A DNA stretch of 36,275 nt from the NCBI GenBank assembly GCA_016865935.1, contig VGOB01000024.1:1-36275 (forward strand), written 5' to 3'. This document shows, one piece after another, positions 17,046 through 25,629 of this stretch. The stretch's first letter is position 1. Each line of letters opens with the position of its first letter. The notes beneath the pieces are model-generated. The model was not told the origin of the DNA. It searched no databases and saw only the letters and a list, made by a program, of their open reading frames with translations. Source of the DNA: Chloroflexota bacterium. Lineage in GTDB: Bacteria; Chloroflexota; Anaerolineae; UBA4142. Made by a program: the position numbers and the translations under genes.

Positions 17046-19358
17046 TCAACCACCTATCGTTGTCAATTCCTGTTTGTAGATCACGCCTTCATCCGAGACC
17101 ACAACCACGAATGCGGCAGCGCCCATCCGTTCATCGTCCTCCACCAACAGTGAAGCATTGCCCTCAGCATCCGGCGCTTTGGGAGACGCGAGTGAGGTCG
17201 CCGGGTCACCGGCTTTGCTGCGAAGATCTACCTGAATGTCGGCAAGTCTACCCGCGATTTTGACGATGCAGCGCAATCCTCTCCACGTTACCGACTTGAT
17301 CTCGTAACTGGCTTGCGCGTCAGATGCTCGCGTAATCGTAAGAAGCGGGACGACACACTCCTGCGGGGACACGCCACCGTGTTCGTACTCCTTGCCAGTT
17401 TCAAAGCAACTGATGCCAGGCGCGATAGCAATGCGCGCGTCTTTGTCCCAATGCCACGGCACGGTCTGGAGATCGGTTTTGGCGTCGTCTTTCAAACGCG
17501 CACAGCGCCCCTTACGAATCTCGGTCAGATGTTCCGGCAATTGCGTTTTGGGCAACCCATCCGGCGCCATCAACCATCCATGATCGGTGATGATGACTAC
17601 CTTCTCCCAACCAGCGTCCACAAGCGATTGAATGCGCTGTACGAGCGTGCGTAATTCGCCGACGAGATGATGCGCGATTTTCCAACCATTGCCGTGTCCG
17701 TACTTGTCAATCTCTCCCAATTCTGTCCACGCCGATCTAGCAGGATCGCCAGTTTCTTCCGCGTCAAGCACTTGATAGCCGGCTTGGTCGAGCGTCTGGC
17801 GCAAGACCTCGGCGGTGACACGCACGTTGTTTTCCTTGACGTACGTGTCGAAAAGAATTTTGCCTTTGCCTGAAAACTTATCGGCAACGGGCGACACGGC
17901 AGGCTTGGCAGTTGGCGTTATGGTGGGTAGGGCGGTAAGATGCCACCCGACTTGGCAATTCAAACCGCGTTGCCGAAGCACACTTGCCAGTTGCTGCGCC
18001 ACATCAAAGCGTAGCGCGTCAGAAAAGAGGATGCATGCGCGCGAATCAATTTTCGCGGTTGGGTTCGTCGCGGGATACCCATTGAGCGCAATCGCTTTTT
18101 GAAACTCTGTCGCCAATTTTTCCAGCCACGGACGATACACCGTGCTGATCGCGGCTTTGACGGCGGCAACGTCTTCTGCGCGTTCGACGGCGGCAAGCGC
18201 GTTTAGCGCCGCGAGATCCACGCGCCAACCACGTTCCGTGTATGCCGCTGCAATTTCGCCGACGGTCGCGCCGGTGACCGGTTGCTCGGCTTCGCGCGCC
18301 AGAGTTGCCAAGTGCTCAAGCGCAACTGCGAGCGGCGCAAGTCCTAACGTACTCCACACCCACGCGCGCCGCGCCGCATTTTCGGTTTCGAGCGAATGAA
18401 TGAGTGAACGCGCATCAATTTCGTACTTCTGCCGCAGTTCACCCAGTTTTCGGCGCAACTGTTCTTCGGCGCGTTCGTTGTCTTGGGGCCACTCCGGCAT
18501 CAGTTCATCGAACATACTGATTTGCGGACGCGCATTGCGGAGTAAGGCAGGCAAGTTGGGGTACGCCTGTGGCGCTTCGGCAAATCGTTGCCACACCCGC
18601 GCCCACGCGCCTTGACGTTCGCCCAGTTTGCGCGCTCCCGTGATTTCGCCGTCTTGCTCGGGATGAAAACCGTACTTGCTCTTGCACAATTGGCAGAACG
18701 CCGTCCATTCTTCCGGTGCACACCGTTTGGCGTACTCGGCAGAATTGTTGAGCCAGAGGAGTAGATTACGCGCATCATCCGGGTTGAGCAACGCATCGAA
18801 GAACGCGGCTTTGAGCGGGGCTTGCTTTTGCAGATTGGCAATCGGTTCATCGGCAAGTTTCGAAAGCGCGCGTTGCATCGCCTCACGCGTTGCATCGTCC
18901 GCGCTGATAGGAATACCCAGTCCGCCATCTCTCGTTTGCAGAAACGCGGCGATACTCCATTCGCGTCCGTTCTTGTGAATCCACAAAACGCCGCGATATT
19001 GCAATTCGGCGAGGGGTTGCAAATGCTTGGGGCAATCTTCGACCGCGCGTAGTTCTTGCTTGCTGACGCCGGGGAGATAGATAATGGGGACGCTTTCGGC
19101 AGGTAGCGCAAACTCTGGCAACACGCCGGCAATCACGCACCGGAGCCAGTACGCGGGACCAGTGCGCTCGGCAGGATTGTACGCGCCCAGGGTGAAGATC
19201 GGCAGGCGTTCACACAATCGCGGAATCAGCGTTTGCCATTGGCGTTCTTTGTCGAGCCAAAGAACTGCCGCGGGCGCCGCCTGATCGTTTTTGTTGTACG
19301 CGCCCGCGTTCTTGAGCGCATCGGCGAGCGCGTCGAGGAAGGTTGATGCAGTTGGCAT
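17046..19358 (-). CDS. pglZ: BREX system alkaline-phosphatase-like protein PglZ (type B-like)
   Basis: YNKNDQAAPAAVLWLDKERQWQTLIPRLCERLPIFTLGAYNPAERTGPAYWLRC...IIYLPGVSKQELRAVEDCP; VVIITDHGWL metal-binding motif. Confidence 0.92.
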   Translation of the reverse strand: MPTASTFLDALADALKNAGAYNKNDQAAPAAVLWLDKERQWQTLIPRLCERLPIFTLGAYNPAERTGPAYWLRCVIAGVLPEFALPAESVPIIYLPGVSKQELRAVEDCPKHLQPLAELQYRGVLWIHKNGREWSIAAFLQTRDGGLGIPISADDATREAMQRALSKLADEPIANLQKQAPLKAAFFDALLNPDDARNLLLWLNNSAEYAKRCAPEEWTAFCQLCKSKYGFHPEQDGEITGARKLGERQGAWARVWQRFAEAPQAYPNLPALLRNARPQISMFDELMPEWPQDNERAEEQLRRKLGELRQKYEIDARSLIHSLETENAARRAWVWSTLGLAPLAVALEHLATLAREAEQPVTGATVGEIAAAYTERGWRVDLAALNALAAVERAEDVAAVKAAISTVYRPWLEKLATEFQKAIALNGYPATNPTAKIDSRACILFSDALRFDVAQQLASVLRQRGLNCQVGWHLTALPTITPTAKPAVSPVADKFSGKGKILFDTYVKENNVRVTAEVLRQTLDQAGYQVLDAEETGDPARSAWTELGEIDKYGHGNGWKIAHHLVGELRTLVQRIQSLVDAGWEKVVIITDHGWLMAPDGLPKTQLPEHLTEIRKGRCARLKDDAKTDLQTVPWHWDKDARIAIAPGISCFETGKEYEHGGVSPQECVVPLLTITRASDAQASYEIKSVTWRGLRCIVKIAGRLADIQVDLRSKAGDPATSLASPKAPDAEGNASLLVEDDERMGAAAFVVVVSDEGVIYKQELTTIGG

Positions 19359-19360
19359 GG

Positions 19361-19990
19361 CTAATCCAGTGGAAACCACGTCTGGAGAATTTGGCGTAAC
19401 CGCGTGAAGCTTGGGTCGTGGCAACGTTCCAATCCGACCTGTCTGGTGAGTTGTTCAAAGAGCGCGGCAGAACGACGTTTGTTCGTTTCTTGCAGAACAT
19501 CTTCCAGCAATTCTTTCGGTTGATGCGGCTTGGACGCATCCGTGTCCCAGCAGCCACGCTCATCTGCCAATGCGCGAATTGTGTCCCAGTCGGTGCCCAG
19601 CACTCGCGGCACATGCGGCGAATCAGACCAGACCCAGATTTCAAGTTCAGGATCGATGACGATGACGGCATTGCGATCTTGCCAACCGCTTTGATCGAGA
19701 TCAGTTTGAACCTTGCGAGCCATTTCATCCACTGTTGCTGGGCTACCGTCCCAAGTCGCATCGAAGACGACCAAGGCATATCGGTATTGGTTGACAAAGG
19801 TGCGCAAGAAATTACCTGCGCCGGTGAACACACCTGGGTCACGTTGCGGATGAGGAAAAATTTCAAAGGATGGTTGGTGGATACGTAAAGAATCGCAACG
19901 TGTATTCAACAGCGTGGCGATAGTCTTTTCTTGCTGAGTGTCAGCAACCAGTACGATCAAATCTTTCGGTCGAGAGGACTTGGCATTCAT
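19361..19990 (-). CDS. MAD4-like / RloB-DUF4276-like (possible TOPRIM-fold) protein embedded in the BREX operon
   Basis: IVLVADTQQEKTIATLL...GAGNFLRTFVNQYRYALVVFDATWDGSPA...VIVIDPELEIWVWSDSPHVPRVLG...KPHQPKELLEDVL...RRSAALFEQLTRQVGLERCHDPSFTRLRQILQTWFP; resembles from memory the MAD4 protein of MADS. Confidence 0.6.
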   Translation of the reverse strand: MNAKSSRPKDLIVLVADTQQEKTIATLLNTRCDSLRIHQPSFEIFPHPQRDPGVFTGAGNFLRTFVNQYRYALVVFDATWDGSPATVDEMARKVQTDLDQSGWQDRNAVIVIDPELEIWVWSDSPHVPRVLGTDWDTIRALADERGCWDTDASKPHQPKELLEDVLQETNKRRSAALFEQLTRQVGLERCHDPSFTRLRQILQTWFPLD

Positions 19991-21300
19991 CCGAGGACTC
20001 CGGATGCGTAAAGCGTGGCAAGATCAGTTTGCCCCTTCCAATCGCGCAGGCGGGGGTGATCGTTGCCGGCAACAATATCGGTTGCTCCGGATGGGTTCTT
20101 GGCAAAGCAAAGTATCTGATCCAGTTGCGCCAGGCGTAACATCAGCGGGGAGTGCGTCGCTAACAGCACCTGTCCATCGTATACTGACGACAAAGACTGG
20201 AAAACCGCTTCAATCGCGCGCGGATGAATTCCATTTTCTGGCTCTTCAATCAAATACACGCCACCGTGTTCGGGCAAATACGCCAACAGCGTTAGCGCTA
20301 GAAAGCGGAGCGTGCCATCGGACAAAAGCCACGAAGGCACCGGCTCGCCGCCCGACTTGTATTGAACCGCCAAATACAAGTGACGATCTTCTTTGCGAGT
20401 GACGACGTCAATTTTTTGTACATCCGGCAATACCGTTCGCACATGATCGAGCCACTCGCGACAAGTCTCGGGATTCTTTTTGTCCAACTCTTGGACGACC
20501 AGGGGCAAATTTGAACCATCCATGCGAAAAGTACGTGGCAAGGAAGGACTACACGGACGACGCATCATGGCGCTGTTGAGCGCGAGCGTTTGAATATTAT
20601 TCATCAGCAAGTTGCGAATCCAAATCGAAACAGGAAACTTTTCACTATCTTCCGGTAGGTTTGCCAGTGCCGCTTTGCGCGGTCCAACGCGAAACACGTT
20701 ATTCCATTTGGTTGTCTCGGAATAGAATGTGTCGTTGCCCGTGTCGGTTTTGGTAACCACCTTTCGCCAACCCGCGGTACGTCTGCCACTTGTCGTCATC
20801 AGCGTTTCGGGAGGAGTCGGTTCCATCGGGAATAGCATAACTTGCTGGGGCGGCGTGTCTTCCATTTCTTCGGATGAAAGCCAAAGCGTCTCTCCCAAGA
20901 TCGTCAACTCACCCTCTTTTCCATTTTCACCAATCGAAACGGCGTACCGCGCGCGTTTGGTCTTGCCATTCGTCACAGATTGCTGAACGAAATCCGGCAC
21001 GTTCAACTCGATCGCCAATTCAAAGCGATCAGATGCCTGATTGAATATCAACTCGCTTGACTCAGTGGCGCGCCCACGCGACTCTCCCGGTTTTTCGCGG
21101 ATGAGCAAGGCGTCTTCCAGACCCAGCTTCAGAAAATCACCGAGCAAGCCCATCACGTCGAGAAATGCGCTCTTGCCGGTCGCGTTCGCGCCAACAAGAA
21201 TCTGAAATGGCTGGAGCGGTTGATCGATATAATGCAAGCACCGATAATTCAATGCCTGCACACGCGAAATAATGGGTAGTCGTTTTCTGCGTTTTGTCAT
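19987..21300 (-). CDS. AAA family ATPase (AAA_21 / MAD3-like) embedded in the BREX operon
   Basis: Walker A LVGANATGKSAFLDVMG; Walker B GVYLIEEPENGIHPRAIEAVFQSL; H-loop LLATHSPLML; 4-nt ATGA overlap with the downstream MAD4-like gene. Confidence 0.85.
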   Translation of the reverse strand: MTKRRKRLPIISRVQALNYRCLHYIDQPLQPFQILVGANATGKSAFLDVMGLLGDFLKLGLEDALLIREKPGESRGRATESSELIFNQASDRFELAIELNVPDFVQQSVTNGKTKRARYAVSIGENGKEGELTILGETLWLSSEEMEDTPPQQVMLFPMEPTPPETLMTTSGRRTAGWRKVVTKTDTGNDTFYSETTKWNNVFRVGPRKAALANLPEDSEKFPVSIWIRNLLMNNIQTLALNSAMMRRPCSPSLPRTFRMDGSNLPLVVQELDKKNPETCREWLDHVRTVLPDVQKIDVVTRKEDRHLYLAVQYKSGGEPVPSWLLSDGTLRFLALTLLAYLPEHGGVYLIEEPENGIHPRAIEAVFQSLSSVYDGQVLLATHSPLMLRLAQLDQILCFAKNPSGATDIVAGNDHPRLRDWKGQTDLATLYASGVLG

Positions 21301-21383
21301 CGTTCCCTCACGACTTCAATTTGCTGTTCAATTCGCGATTGTATCCCGGCTTGGAGTTTGAGTCAACATACCAACCTCCAAAA

Positions 21384-24300
21384 TCACTTCTTCGCCTTCG
21401 CCTTCTCCGCGCGCGTGTAATGCAAATCGTTCAGCCGCTCACTCCCATCAGGATTCTTGCCGCGATCCTTGTTCCAGTTGATCGTGAATTTGCTCCGCAA
21501 GACGCCCGCCATCACGAACGGGCGAATGTTCAGCCGCACGCCGTCGTTCAGGTCTGGCTCCCAGCCCAGCGGTTGCTCTGCCAACGATTTCCAGCGCACG
21601 AAAATATCATACGGTGGTTCGCCTTCTCGAATCTGTTGCAATTTCTTTTGCAGTTCCAGCGCGGCGACGAGCCGACCATCCGCGCCTGCGACGCCTGCTT
21701 TTTGGTCTGCGCGTTGCGCCGTAATCCACGCGCCGAGATAGTGATAGATGAGATTGTCGAGCCGCGTGGCATCCAGTTTGTGATAGTTGACGAGCGCGGC
21801 AAAGCCGTCCTTGCGTCCGTCCCAAATGTGCCAGATGAATGGGCGATTGTGAAAGAGTTGGCAGTGCTGGGCAAAGAATCCATCACGCAACCATTCGTCC
21901 AGTCCTTTGCCCGCAAAGCCAGCATTGGCTAAAAGTTGCGCAATGCTATCTGGCGACAAGCCATCTTCAAATGCTTGATTGAGAAATGCGCGCAGATGTT
22001 CTGCCGCAGGTTGTTCTCCAGCGACGGGCGGCAAGCAAACGATGCCATCCTTGTCTGCGAGTTCAACGAGTTTGTCTGCTTTTTGTTGATGCCATTGATA
22101 ACCCAGCAAGCGCGCGACGGCGACTTGGAGAATGTTATCCGATGTGGCAACATCGCCATCAAAGAGCCATTGCGTTGGGTCGTGTGAGCCTGGTTCGGGA
22201 AGTGAGCCTTTTTCTTCAGCAACTCTTTGCCAATGCTCCAGATCGAATGGTATTTTGAGCAGGGCTCCAGGTGTAATTCCGATTCTCTTATCAACGCGGC
22301 GCACGGCCTCACGAAAATCGTGCGACGAGCAAAAAGCCCAAATAGCCCCAAGATGAGCTTGGTTGTGAGGAACAAGCACTGCGGTTTTTTGATCGTACAA
22401 TTCACCTGTGTACATAGTACAGTGCAATTGCCTCATACGAGTGACGGCAACGCCTTGACGTCCATAGGCTACATTGTCTACACCGGGTCGCAACATACCT
22501 TTTCCACCAGTACCCCAGTCAATAACGAACTCTCTCCCAGAATACTCTTTTGTTGAAATGACGGTACCCTGCATCGGTCGCCACGGAGGCAACAATGTCG
22601 GGAGTTCCCAAAAGGCTCTTGTCCAACGCTCAGTGTCGCCACTCACTATACCTCGGGGACTTGTTGCATATTTCTCTAGTAAAAGTCCACTCCTGCTTAT
22701 CTCAAAAGTTATTTGATCGTCTGGGTTATTGTGCTGGTCTGCCTGTGTCAGAGAAATCAGTCCGGCGTTTCGTAATCTCTCGGCTTTTTCGGTAGGCAGA
22801 CGCGGAGCTGAGGAATCAAATCCAACAAATGTGTGCGTATTACATGGAGGCATATTGGAATCAATCACAAGTGCAACAAAGGCACCTGCAGCTTGTGAAC
22901 TCTCAAATCCTCCCTCACCAAGCGTGGAAATCATGTTCAATGATTTCTTGGCCAAGATGGTTTTTCGTAGTTTCTTATAAGAACTCAAAAACATCCAGTT
23001 CTGTGGTGTGACCAAAGCGCATGTACCACCTTCGGCAGAAAAAAACCAACAACGTTGAAGAAAGGCAGTGGCTAGGTCAGCCTTCCCTTCAGAATATTGA
23101 GTTGTGAGGTAATCTCTCAGTGTCTTATCCTGCTTTTTTATTCCCAGGTACGGTACATTCGTCGCGACGAGTGTGTACTTGCCAGCCAGCAACTGCGTCG
23201 CGCTCGCCACCTCTTCTGCCGCCGCGCCAAATACTGCCGCAACTGGGTCTTCGCTCTCGCGTTCCTTCGCCAACGCCTTTTCCAACACGGGCGCAACTTG
23301 CGCGTAATCCGCCGTGAACATTCGGTCGCGCGCCGCCAACTCGGCAGGATTGATTAAACTTCCCAGGTCAGGCGCATTCTTGAACAATTCATACAATCGC
23401 TCCAGCGTCGTTCGCAGGTTTACATCCTTGCCCGCCAGTTTCGTCCACTCGCTCAACTGCCCTTGCACCGCAATCCCCGTGCACGCAATTTGCGGAATCG
23501 GAATCTTGCGATATCCACCCGACTTCCACGCCGCCAGCGCGAGCGCAAACGCCGCAATCTGCGTACAGCGCGGGTCCAGTTCCAATCCAAAGATATTGTC
23601 GCGCAAGACCGCATCGCCCGCGTCCACCGCTGACAAACCTTCTTCTTCCATTCGCATTTTGCGAATCATCTCGAACGCCGCCACATCGAAATGTCCCGAA
23701 CCACAACACGGGTCCATAAATCGAATCAGCGCGGCGCGTTCGGGAAATCCTGGGAACGTCCCCGCCGCAGGCGTGCCATCGTCAAGGAAACGCAGATAGG
23801 CGAATTCACGCACGAGCGGACTGTTCGGATGTCGCGCCGCCCACCACGCGCCGAGCGTATTGTCGAGCAAAAAGCGCACCATATAATCTTCGGTGAACAA
23901 TTGCGTCACAGGCGAAATATCCGCACCGCCGATTTTGCGCTCGCTCGCGTTTACCTCTTTCTTTTTCTTCGATTGCCAAAACTGATAAACCCAGCCCAGC
24001 GCATCATCCGCGACGAACAACGCGGGCGGCAAACTTGCCAGGATGTTCTCCAACGCCTGCCGACCTTCGAGTGCGAAACGCACGCGCGCGCACGGGTCGT
24101 CAGTGCGAAAAATCCCAGGAAGCATCGCGCTCGCGTACCGCGCGGCGACTTGCCACGCATCGGGTTCACCTTCTTCCGCTGCCAGTTCTTCACATTCCGT
24201 CAGCGTCACGGCGACGCCCGTTGGATGCATCAACAAATTATTTTCGGCGAGGAAACGCGCAAACAGCATTCGATGCCATTGCGAGTACGCAATCTCTTCG

Positions 24301-24527
24301 ACGAGCATCGGCGTGCCATCCTGCCGATTGCCATTGCCGAGTTGCCTGGCTTTGGCGCGCAGAGCATTGCGGAGTTGGCGTTGCTCTGGCGATAGCGAAG
24401 TAAACGCGTGCTCTTTATCGAAAGCCAGCGTGGCAAGCACGACCCGCGCCGCGTCTTCGGATGCGTCGCGGGCATTGATAATCGCGCGTTCGAGCGCACT
24501 ACGGAGTTCAGTGGGGAGTGGGGGCAA
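21384..24527 (-). CDS. pglX: BREX adenine-specific DNA methyltransferase PglX
   Basis: FMDPCCGSGHFDVAAFEMI SAM-binding motif and LVATNVPYLG catalytic motif IV; N-terminal MPPLPTELRSALERAIINARDASEDAARVVLATLAF typical of PglX. Confidence 0.93.
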   Translation of the reverse strand: MPPLPTELRSALERAIINARDASEDAARVVLATLAFDKEHAFTSLSPEQRQLRNALRAKARQLGNGNRQDGTPMLVEEIAYSQWHRMLFARFLAENNLLMHPTGVAVTLTECEELAAEEGEPDAWQVAARYASAMLPGIFRTDDPCARVRFALEGRQALENILASLPPALFVADDALGWVYQFWQSKKKKEVNASERKIGGADISPVTQLFTEDYMVRFLLDNTLGAWWAARHPNSPLVREFAYLRFLDDGTPAAGTFPGFPERAALIRFMDPCCGSGHFDVAAFEMIRKMRMEEEGLSAVDAGDAVLRDNIFGLELDPRCTQIAAFALALAAWKSGGYRKIPIPQIACTGIAVQGQLSEWTKLAGKDVNLRTTLERLYELFKNAPDLGSLINPAELAARDRMFTADYAQVAPVLEKALAKERESEDPVAAVFGAAAEEVASATQLLAGKYTLVATNVPYLGIKKQDKTLRDYLTTQYSEGKADLATAFLQRCWFFSAEGGTCALVTPQNWMFLSSYKKLRKTILAKKSLNMISTLGEGGFESSQAAGAFVALVIDSNMPPCNTHTFVGFDSSAPRLPTEKAERLRNAGLISLTQADQHNNPDDQITFEISRSGLLLEKYATSPRGIVSGDTERWTRAFWELPTLLPPWRPMQGTVISTKEYSGREFVIDWGTGGKGMLRPGVDNVAYGRQGVAVTRMRQLHCTMYTGELYDQKTAVLVPHNQAHLGAIWAFCSSHDFREAVRRVDKRIGITPGALLKIPFDLEHWQRVAEEKGSLPEPGSHDPTQWLFDGDVATSDNILQVAVARLLGYQWHQQKADKLVELADKDGIVCLPPVAGEQPAAEHLRAFLNQAFEDGLSPDSIAQLLANAGFAGKGLDEWLRDGFFAQHCQLFHNRPFIWHIWDGRKDGFAALVNYHKLDATRLDNLIYHYLGAWITAQRADQKAGVAGADGRLVAALELQKKLQQIREGEPPYDIFVRWKSLAEQPLGWEPDLNDGVRLNIRPFVMAGVLRSKFTINWNKDRGKNPDGSERLNDLHYTRAEKAKAKK

Positions 24528-24558
24528 AGCGTGACCTCAAATCGTGGTAGACTTGGAA

Positions 24559-25107
24559 TCAAATCATGCGTTCGAGCGCATTCAGGTGCGCGTGAATCTG
24601 CTGCGCGTCCAGCGCAAATTCTGGCGCGCGCGTCAGCATTGCCTGCGCCAGTTGGATCAACCGCTGCAACTCGATCCGTTTGTGTTGGAGGAGAAAGACC
24701 ACATCCTCCAAATCCGACTCAAAGCCGCGTTCGATTTTGCTTAACGCGATGCTGTACAGATCGAAAACGTAAACAGTCAATTTGCCGAATTGCCCAATCT
24801 GGACGTGGCGTCGTTCCGACTCGGACGGCAACGGAAGAAAATCTTGGAACGGGATGGCTTCGACCTCAATCTGCATTTCGACGGCGGCACGCTGAACCAA
24901 CTGCTCCAGTTCGCCCCGCTGGGCTGGCAAATCACTGCCCACATAATCCAGGTCAACGGTAGGACGAGGACTGCCCAGCAGAATGAGCGCACTGCCGCCG
25001 AGCAAGTACAAATTGGTTGGATGTTCGCACAGTTCACCCACTCGCGCCAGAAAAGCGCGAATGTCCGCGTCGCTCAGGTGGCAAGTTGAACGCGAGGGTA
25101 GTTCCAT
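24559..25107 (-). CDS. DUF6036 / AbiEii-like nucleotidyltransferase-fold protein
   Basis: NLYLLGGSALILLGSPRPTVDLDYVGSD: GGS...DxD motif of MNT-type nucleotidyltransferases; ATG at 25107 overlaps the upstream gene by 34 nt. Confidence 0.8.
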   Translation of the reverse strand: MELPSRSTCHLSDADIRAFLARVGELCEHPTNLYLLGGSALILLGSPRPTVDLDYVGSDLPAQRGELEQLVQRAAVEMQIEVEAIPFQDFLPLPSESERRHVQIGQFGKLTVYVFDLYSIALSKIERGFESDLEDVVFLLQHKRIELQRLIQLAQAMLTRAPEFALDAQQIHAHLNALERMI

Positions 25108-25613
25108 TGCTGCAAAACCTCCCGATGACGAATCAATCGTTCGGCGGCGTGGCGGTAGGTCCCGACCCAGTTGATGGTCAAGCCAGTCAGCGCCGCGTGG
25201 CGTGCGCCGAGCGTACGCAGACTGACACTCACGTCGGCAGAGAGGACAATGCCCAACGCCGCGCTGAACCAATCAGGCAAACGCGGTTGCGCGCCCAATA
25301 CCCGCGCTAGCCGGTCCCGATATTCACGCTGCAAGAGCAGCGCGGCAGTATAGAAGCATTCGCAAGTGACGAGCGGCAAAGCGGATAGCGCTTGCGCGGC
25401 GATCCGCGCGTCATCGGCAAATTCGGGATGGCGCAGAATCAGCGGGACAATCGCCGACCGGAGTCGCGCCTCTGGCGCGCAGGCAAGACCTTGCAGTAGT
25501 TCAACGGGCGTCACCTGCGGATTCCCCACTCCACCGGCGAGAAATAGCACGTCCAACGCATCGAGCGCGCCGACGAGTTCTGCGGGAGCAAGTTGTTTGT
25601 CCATCAATGACAT
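25074..25613 (-). CDS. Hypothetical protein partnered with the nucleotidyltransferase, between brxC and the NTase gene
   Basis: Long ORF in operon frame with ATG start; 34-nt overlap with the NTase gene; no family recognised. Confidence 0.75.
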   Translation of the reverse strand: MSLMDKQLAPAELVGALDALDVLFLAGGVGNPQVTPVELLQGLACAPEARLRSAIVPLILRHPEFADDARIAAQALSALPLVTCECFYTAALLLQREYRDRLARVLGAQPRLPDWFSAALGIVLSADVSVSLRTLGARHAALTGLTINWVGTYRHAAERLIRHREVLQQWNYPRVQLAT

Positions 25614-25629
25614 ATTTTACACCTGCGCA

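Noticed and set aside
23037-23046. A-tract in pglX as a phase-variation switch
   Set aside because: Only about seven A residues; no long homopolymer or tandem repeat, so not convincing.
24408-25353. Plus-strand ORFs opposite the NTase module
   Set aside because: Minus-strand frames have recognisable NTase motif and operon continuity.
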